Below, one piece after another: positions 59,012 through 64,000 of a stretch of 64,000 nucleotides of DNA; within the stretch, counting starts at the first letter, position 1; the number at the start of each line of letters is the position of its first letter. The translations under genes and the position numbers were made by a program. The notes under the pieces are model-generated. The model was not told the origin of the DNA. It saw only the letters and a program-made list of their open reading frames with translations, and searched no databases. The DNA lies in contig CAYWVO010000013.1 in assembly GCA_964461835.1 (NCBI GenBank), positions 8,109-72,108 of the forward strand. The letters are read 5' to 3'. The DNA comes from CAYWVO01 sp964461835 (GTDB lineage: Bacteria; Zixibacteria; MSB-5A5; WJJR01; JAJRUJ01).

Positions 59012-62000
59012 ATGGCATTTACTTCCGGTAAGCATTTCGCACATTTTGTGATCGAGCGAAAGTTGGGCGAAGGCGGGATGGGTGAGGTCTATCTGGCCGA
59101 GGATCAGAAACTTAACCGCAAAGTCGCCCTTAAAATCCTCCAACCAGAGTTTTTTGATAATCCGGAGCGCCTCGATCGGTTCAGTCGGGAGGCGAAGACG
59201 GCGGCCCAGATCTCCCATCCTAATGTCATGTCCATCTACGACATTGGCGTGGCGACAGAAGAAGAATCCGATCAGGATATCAATTACATCGTCATGGAGT
59301 ATATTGAGGGGGAGCCGCTCAATGAATACCTGCGTGTCCGGAAACCTGATTTAAAGGAAATTCTGCGGATTGCCTCCCGTATCGGGACCGGTCTGGCGGC
59401 GGCGCATAAGCTGGGGATTGTCCACCGCGATATTAAGTTGGACAATATCTACCTCGACGAAAATCAGGAGCCCAAAATACTCGATTTCGGCTTGGCCAAG
59501 CCGGTGGCGGCGGCGATGTCCGGCATGGAGGAAGACAGCACCCAATCAGTTACCCAGGCAGCATTGACCCGCGAGGGGAAAATCCTGGGAACGGTGACCT
59601 ATATGTCCCCGGAGCAGGCTCGCGGGGAGCAGGTCGACACGCGGTCGGATGTGTTTTCTTTCGGTGTGTTGTTCTACAAGATGGTGACCGGGGAGTTTCC
59701 GTTTGCCGGGTCAGACCCGGTGTCAACCATCGCCAAAATTATCGAGGGCCGTCAGCCGCCGTTGCGGAAGCATGACGAAAACCTGCCCTTGGAATTGGAA
59801 CGCATTATTGATAAATGCCTGCAAAAAGACCCGGATGATCGCTATCAGGATACCCGCGACTTGGTGGTCGACCTGCGCAGTCTGCGGCGGCAGTTCGAAA
59901 GTGGTATCTCTGATACCAACCTGGTGACCGCGGCCCATACGAGCGGAAAGAAAAAACCGAAAGAAGGGTTCCTTGCTTGGCTGACCTGGCCGAAACTGAT
60001 ATTCCTCGGCATCCTCTCCATTCCACTGTTGGCGATCGTAGTGAGTGTGTTCGAGAGTTCTCCTGATTCAGGAAACCTCGGCATGATTGCGCAAACTGCC
60101 GAGGCCCGGGAGGGTGCATTGGCCATTCTCGGGTTTTCCAACAAGACCGGCGATACCGAACTTGATTGGCTGACCACCGGCTTGCCGGAGATTTTGTTGA
60201 CTGATTTATCCCAGATTGGGGAGGTGAGACTCATCAGTCGCAGCCGGGTATTAGATTGCCTGGAGGAAGATGTTTCCGAGATGTCCGATGTCCAGCAACA
60301 TAAAGAATGTGTCCTGGCAGCGAAATCATTGGGTGCCGGGACGGTGCTCTCCGGAGCGTTCTACAAGCTGGGCGAGAAGTTGCGGATCGATGCTCGGCTG
60401 GAAGACGTGGGTTCCGGGCGCATTATTCTGGCCGAGAAAGTTGTGGGGGAAGATCCCTTCATCCTGGTAGACAGCTTGACTGATAAGATTGCGGTTTCGA
60501 TGCAAATGCATACTGAACAACTGGCGGCGCGAGCTCACGAAAGCCAGCAGTGGGATCCCGCGAACACCGAAGCATTTATTGACAGCATCATGCGCTCAGT
60601 GGACCAGTCCTTGCAGGAAGCCGGAATCTCGATGCCTGATCGGCGGATCAAAGACATTACGTCCGGATCAATGATCGCCTATAAAGAATACCATCAGGGA
60701 ATGAACAAGTTCAGTAAGGGGCTGCATGAGCAGGCCCGCCGGCATTTTGAAAAAGCCATCAGCATCGATTCTACTTTTGCGCTGCCTTATATGCGTATCG
60801 GCATGTCCTATTCCTTTCAGGGTAAGAATCAGCAGGCGAGTGAGTATTTCGCCCAGGCGCTGCAGTATGTCCACAATCTCCCCCGCAAAGAGCAAAAGTT
60901 GCTTGATATTTATGCCGACACCTGGCTGCGCTCAAATTTCGATGACGCATTTATCAAAATTCGCAACTTTGTCGCCGATTACCCGGAGGATAAGGAGGCC
61001 CGCACCATTTACGCCCTGTATCTCGATCAAATTATCGGCGATCAGGAGGCAGCGCTGGCGCAATTTGATACGGTCTATACCATTGACGAAAAATTCCCCT
61101 TGGCCCTGATGGGGGAGGCCCAGACGTATCGAAGACGAAATGACTATGAAAAAGCGATCGAGATTTATAACCGCTTGAAATCATACCACCCGGAATCGCC
61201 GGACGCGTACGAAGCGTTGGCATCAATCTATATCACGCTGGGACGATATGACGAGGCCGAAGAGGAAGTGGAGGCGTTGCTCGAGCGGTTTCCAGAACGG
61301 CACGGACCTTTTGTTCTCCTTAATTCCATCGCGTTGCGGCAGCGGGACTTCGATAAGGCTCGCCGGCATTTGCAACGCATCCATGACCTTTACCAGGATG
61401 ATCCATATCGACTTTCCAACAACCAAGCATCGCTGGCCAATGTCGCGTTATGGGAAGGAGAATTTTTGCGTGAACTTGATCACCTGCACCGGGCAGTCCA
61501 ATACGCCAAACAGGCCGGTGACAGTAGTCTGGTGCACAGGCAGTATGGCTCAATTGCCCGGACCTACCTGTTTCTCGAACAGGAGGATAGCGCCCTGGTC
61601 TATGTACGCAAATCCGGTGAGTGGGCATCATTGTTTAATCTTCTGACAGAGCCGATGTACCTGGTGGCAATGGATAAATCGTTGCTCCCTGAAGCACGAG
61701 AAAAAATGGATGTAGCATTCTCTACTATCAGCCAGCGGGTTCCCGAAGAATTTCTGCAACTCTTTGAGGATATCAAGCGGGCCTTTGAGAGGTATGCGCA
61801 AGATGATACTGCTCAGATAATCACCGCTTACCAGTCACTTATTTCGCGGCCCGGGCAGGAGCGGACAGCAAACTTATTTGTATTGGGTGAATTACAGGCG
61901 TTGACGGGAGATTACGCCGGGGCCAAAGAAACGCTCGCCAAACTGATGCCCGGCGGTGCCAGTGAAACTGCGTCGGCGTATTATTACGCTCAGGCGGTGT

Positions 62001-62149
62001 ATTACCTCGGCATTGCGGAACAAGAATTAGGCAACTCCGAACAGGCAATTGAATATTTCAATGAATTTATGGAATACTGGGGTGATGCGGACCGGGAGTT
62101 AGAGATGGTTGAAGATGCGCGGGAGCGCCTGACGCAGCTCACCAGTTGA
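59012..62149 (+). CDS. Ser/Thr protein kinase fused to membrane helix, FlgO/TolB-like domain and TPRs
   Basis: 1045 residues. Kinase domain (1-300) with glycine loop GEGGMGEVY, Lys 41 (VALKIL), HRDIKLDN with Asp 140, DFG Asp 158 and SPE at 199-201; all catalytic parts are intact. A membrane helix near residues 325-345 (LIFLGILSIPLLAIVVSVF) leads to a domain of about 150 residues starting ALAILGFSNKTGDTELDWLT, the FlgO/TolB-N pattern. The remaining 450 residues are TPRs (for example FPERHGPFVLLNSIALRQRD). It is a membrane sensor kinase with cytoplasmic catalysis and external TPR domain. GTG-free ATG 59012; ribosome site GACAGGTG is weak. Target unknown. Confidence 0.92.
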   Translation: MAFTSGKHFAHFVIERKLGEGGMGEVYLAEDQKLNRKVALKILQPEFFDNPERLDRFSREAKTAAQISHPNVMSIYDIGVATEEESDQDINYIVMEYIEGEPLNEYLRVRKPDLKEILRIASRIGTGLAAAHKLGIVHRDIKLDNIYLDENQEPKILDFGLAKPVAAAMSGMEEDSTQSVTQAALTREGKILGTVTYMSPEQARGEQVDTRSDVFSFGVLFYKMVTGEFPFAGSDPVSTIAKIIEGRQPPLRKHDENLPLELERIIDKCLQKDPDDRYQDTRDLVVDLRSLRRQFESGISDTNLVTAAHTSGKKKPKEGFLAWLTWPKLIFLGILSIPLLAIVVSVFESSPDSGNLGMIAQTAEAREGALAILGFSNKTGDTELDWLTTGLPEILLTDLSQIGEVRLISRSRVLDCLEEDVSEMSDVQQHKECVLAAKSLGAGTVLSGAFYKLGEKLRIDARLEDVGSGRIILAEKVVGEDPFILVDSLTDKIAVSMQMHTEQLAARAHESQQWDPANTEAFIDSIMRSVDQSLQEAGISMPDRRIKDITSGSMIAYKEYHQGMNKFSKGLHEQARRHFEKAISIDSTFALPYMRIGMSYSFQGKNQQASEYFAQALQYVHNLPRKEQKLLDIYADTWLRSNFDDAFIKIRNFVADYPEDKEARTIYALYLDQIIGDQEAALAQFDTVYTIDEKFPLALMGEAQTYRRRNDYEKAIEIYNRLKSYHPESPDAYEALASIYITLGRYDEAEEEVEALLERFPERHGPFVLLNSIALRQRDFDKARRHLQRIHDLYQDDPYRLSNNQASLANVALWEGEFLRELDHLHRAVQYAKQAGDSSLVHRQYGSIARTYLFLEQEDSALVYVRKSGEWASLFNLLTEPMYLVAMDKSLLPEAREKMDVAFSTISQRVPEEFLQLFEDIKRAFERYAQDDTAQIITAYQSLISRPGQERTANLFVLGELQALTGDYAGAKETLAKLMPGGASETASAYYYAQAVYYLGIAEQELGNSEQAIEYFNEFMEYWGDADRELEMVEDARERLTQLTS

Positions 62150-62175
62150 CGCAGAATCCCCGGCGTGCCGACGGG

Positions 62176-62439
62176 TTAGTCTTCTTCAACAACGATGGTC
62201 TCTGCGCGACGCGGCGAGGCTTCGCTGCGCGTGTTGCGCATCTGCCGTTCGGCGAACGCGGCGATTCCCGAGGCGACTTTGGCGTTGAATTGCCAAAATC
62301 GTCGTTTGGCCTGTTCGCATTCGAGATCCGACGGCCTGAATGAGTTGACCACCTCTTCGGCCGCCAACAGACCGGCTTCGCACATCTCGCGGAGTACGTC
62401 GGCCAAGGATTCATCATTCGCTTTTTGCTGGTCGTTCAT
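62176..62439 (-). CDS. Small hypothetical protein downstream of the ArsA-like gene
   Basis: 87 residues, mostly helical: SLADVLREMCEAGLLAAEEV, then ECEQAKRRFWQFNAKVASGI and a Glu-rich tail. No known family. The ATG is 3 nt after the ArsA-like stop, which suggests a translationally linked partner. Composition and codon use look like neighbouring genes. It is convergent with the kinase gene end. Confidence 0.65.
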   Translation of the reverse strand: MNDQQKANDESLADVLREMCEAGLLAAEEVVNSFRPSDLECEQAKRRFWQFNAKVASGIAAFAERQMRNTRSEASPRRAETIVVEED

Positions 62440-62442
62440 GGG

Positions 62443-63684
62443 CTACCTGACCGTTTCTGGTTCAAAGGTAATATACAAGCTTCCATCGGAAATGCGTGCT
62501 TTTTTGTGGCTCAAACGGCGCAGGGCGCGGGGCAGCGGAACTTGCCGTTTGAAATTGCCGACCCGCACGATGAGTTCATCTTTTTCGCGGTGGAGTCTTA
62601 ATTCGCCCGCCGAGACAAACGGGAGTTGCACCTTCAGGAGATACTCACCGTTTTCTCCCCGCTCAAAGCGGTCGGGAGGACGGTCGTACCAGACCGCTGC
62701 AGGATCGTGCTTGGTAAACAGCTCGTTGGCCAGGATGCCCAGACGGTCCAGGCCGAGAATTTCATCATCGAATAGACGGAGTTTGACTACCGGCACCGGT
62801 GCAAACATCGATTCGATTTCCGCGGCGTACTTGCGCTGGGTTTCGGTCCAACTGCTGTAATAATCATTACCGCTGTTTTCGGGGAAGAGCCGGTTGACGA
62901 TGACCGCATCGGTCGTCATGTGATACAGCGAAAAATACATAAATGCACGCTGCGTCTCCCGGACTACCATCTTCTCGGCATTCGTCACCAGGCGGACCGT
63001 GCTGATTGTGTTATCCAACAGTAACTGGTCGACCCCTTCCAGCCGGGCGAATAATGACTCCAGGTCCTGGTAAACAATGTCCTCAGGCATTGGCACCTCG
63101 ATGGTCCGCTTGGCGACGGGGCGCACCAGTTTCATCAGATTGCGCTCAAGTTTGAAGAGTTTCTTGAAATACCACTCCAGCGTTTGTGGCATGGAGATAA
63201 AACGCAGCGATTCACCAGTGGGCGCGCAATCGAGGATTACCACGTCGTACTGGCCTTCACGGGCATACTTGTTCAGGTAAAGCAACCCGACCACATCATC
63301 CATGCCGGGAATCACTGCCAGCTCTTCGGCAACGACATCCTCCAGACCAGTCGAAGCCAGCAAGGCAGTGGTGTACTGATAAACTTCTCCCCAATAGCTC
63401 TCAATTTCCTGCTGAACATCCAATTCTTGAATTTCCAGGTTTTCGGCAACGGGTGTGGGCAGTCCTTCATGCTTGTCGTGGAGTTTGGCCGGGAGATCGA
63501 GGGAATCGGCCAACGAGTGTGCGGCATCCAGTGAAATTATCAGTGTTCGCTTTCCGCGCTGAGCACAGGCCAATCCGGTTGCCGCCGAGATGGTGGTCTT
63601 GCCGACGCCGCCTTTCCCCGCCATCAGGATGATGCGGGGAGCATTGGGGTACAGTTGCCGGATTTCAGGGGTATCGTCAGTCAT
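62443..63684 (-). CDS. ArsA/Get3-family ATPase with C-terminal HSP20-like domain
   Basis: 413 residues. The deviant Walker A GKGGVGKT (23-30) is followed by switch sequences IISLDAAHSLADSLD and VILDCAPTGESLRFISMPQT. The remaining nucleotide-binding domain has LYLNKYAREGQYDVV and VTNAEKMVVRETQRAFMYFS. The last 70 residues (LLKVQLPFVSAGELRLHREK, LIVRVGNFKRQVPLP) form the ArsA_HSP20-like domain. No arsenite-binding Cys trio and no CxxC of Get3 are evident, so arsenite transport is not supported; a client-protein chaperone or targeting role is more likely (inference). The small gene follows it. Confidence 0.9.
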   Translation of the reverse strand: MTDDTPEIRQLYPNAPRIILMAGKGGVGKTTISAATGLACAQRGKRTLIISLDAAHSLADSLDLPAKLHDKHEGLPTPVAENLEIQELDVQQEIESYWGEVYQYTTALLASTGLEDVVAEELAVIPGMDDVVGLLYLNKYAREGQYDVVILDCAPTGESLRFISMPQTLEWYFKKLFKLERNLMKLVRPVAKRTIEVPMPEDIVYQDLESLFARLEGVDQLLLDNTISTVRLVTNAEKMVVRETQRAFMYFSLYHMTTDAVIVNRLFPENSGNDYYSSWTETQRKYAAEIESMFAPVPVVKLRLFDDEILGLDRLGILANELFTKHDPAAVWYDRPPDRFERGENGEYLLKVQLPFVSAGELRLHREKDELIVRVGNFKRQVPLPRALRRLSHKKARISDGSLYITFEPETVR

Positions 63685-63799
63685 AAGGAGATTCCATTCG
63701 CTTTTTGTAACAGCCGCCTCTCACCGGCGAACTTATATCCATATTCGGTCAGCCGTCGTGAGTATTTGTCAGTATCCGTATGTGTGTACGAATCGGGCG

Positions 63800-64000
63800 C
63801 CTCATCCCGTGGCGGACGGGGAGGCGGTCATTCCCTGGAGTTTTTCCAGGTTATCGGCGGTGCCGATGACGATGAGGATATCATCAGCCCTGATTTTCGT
63901 GTCGGAGCGCGGATTGTACAATAACCGGTCGTCGGCTTTCTTGATGGCGACGACAACGATATCAAGCTCGGAGCGGATAGGTGACTCAGCCAGCGAGACG
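63800..64000 (-). CDS. TrkA-C (RCK) domain protein, C-terminal part (5' end outside window)
   Basis: The frame enters from the right edge and ends at TGA 63802-63800. About 66 residues are visible: SLAESPIRSELDIVVVAIKK, then DDRLLYNPRSDTKIRADDIL and IVIGTADNLEKLQG. This is the regulatory C-terminal (TrkA-C) fold found in potassium channels and Trk/Ktr systems, which senses ligands or nucleotides. The rest of the protein, and so whether it has a pore, cannot be seen. It is separated from the ArsA-like gene by 115 nt on the same strand. Confidence 0.8.

Overview
The window is chromosomal DNA of moderate-to-high GC from a Gram-negative bacterium. It encodes outer-membrane barrels, TonB/ExbBD, a TonB-dependent receptor, PorV/PorQ-like and FadL-like proteins, many lipoproteins and large multihaem c-type cytochromes. 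A PorV-like protein next to a secreted protein with a C-terminal sorting-type (FlgD/T9SS-like) domain, a kinase-TPR fusion and a DUF6754 protein suggest a member of the FCB group, perhaps a candidate phylum such as Zixibacteria. That placement is inference. One 100-N gap (22162-22261) shows that this is a scaffold, and the gap lies in a repeat island.

Layout. 1-4522: end of a phosphoglucose/phosphomannose isomerase gene, an FKBP isomerase, and a tight four-gene cluster of uncharacterised membrane proteins (DUF6754 first). 4612-7653: three lipoproteins and a small membrane protein. 7761-13858: a TPR protein, a membrane protein and an ExbB-ExbD-ExbD-TonB energy-transduction set, followed after a terminator by a second TonB-domain protein made as a lipoprotein. 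14494-21576: a TPR protein, a DUF899 thioredoxin-fold protein, a sigma-region-4/zinc-finger protein overlapping a ribbon-helix-helix protein, a YfhO-type membrane protein, an exported zinc-ribbon protein and a membrane-anchored reductive-dehalogenase-like Fe-S protein. 21577-22422: repeat island. 22423-24995: PTS-IIA/CBS regulator, DUF502 and another membrane protein. 25227-30115: tRNA-Lys, DNA polymerase I, dephospho-CoA kinase and an aminotransferase.

30116-30665 is a structured noncoding region leading into an outer-membrane set: TonB-dependent receptor, secreted sorting-domain protein and PorV-like barrel, closed by a strong terminator. 37993-41863 is a likely murein-peptide operon: C39-like peptidase, dipeptide epimerase and amidase. 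42048-44687 is valS with a near-consensus promoter. 45024-49599 holds a DUF4139 protein, two outer-membrane barrels and, between the barrels, a Tyr/Trp-rich lipoprotein with one haem motif.

49900-58861 is the most distinctive part, a respiratory island. It has a NapC-anchored cytochrome with 17 CxxCH motifs plus one CX4CH, a divergent operon of Rieske protein, b6f-type fused cytochrome b and a membrane-anchored nine-haem cytochrome in place of cytochrome c1/f, an alginate-export-type porin, a NapH-like ferredoxin membrane protein, a soluble dicluster ferredoxin and a Crp/Fnr regulator. A perfect FNR-like palindrome lies upstream of the ferredoxin genes. I infer a quinol-oxidising chain feeding multihaem cytochromes. 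Its terminal acceptor is not evident. 59012-64000: a Ser/Thr kinase fused to a FlgO/TolB-like domain and TPRs, an ArsA-type ATPase with a small partner, and the end of a TrkA-C (RCK) protein cut by the window edge.
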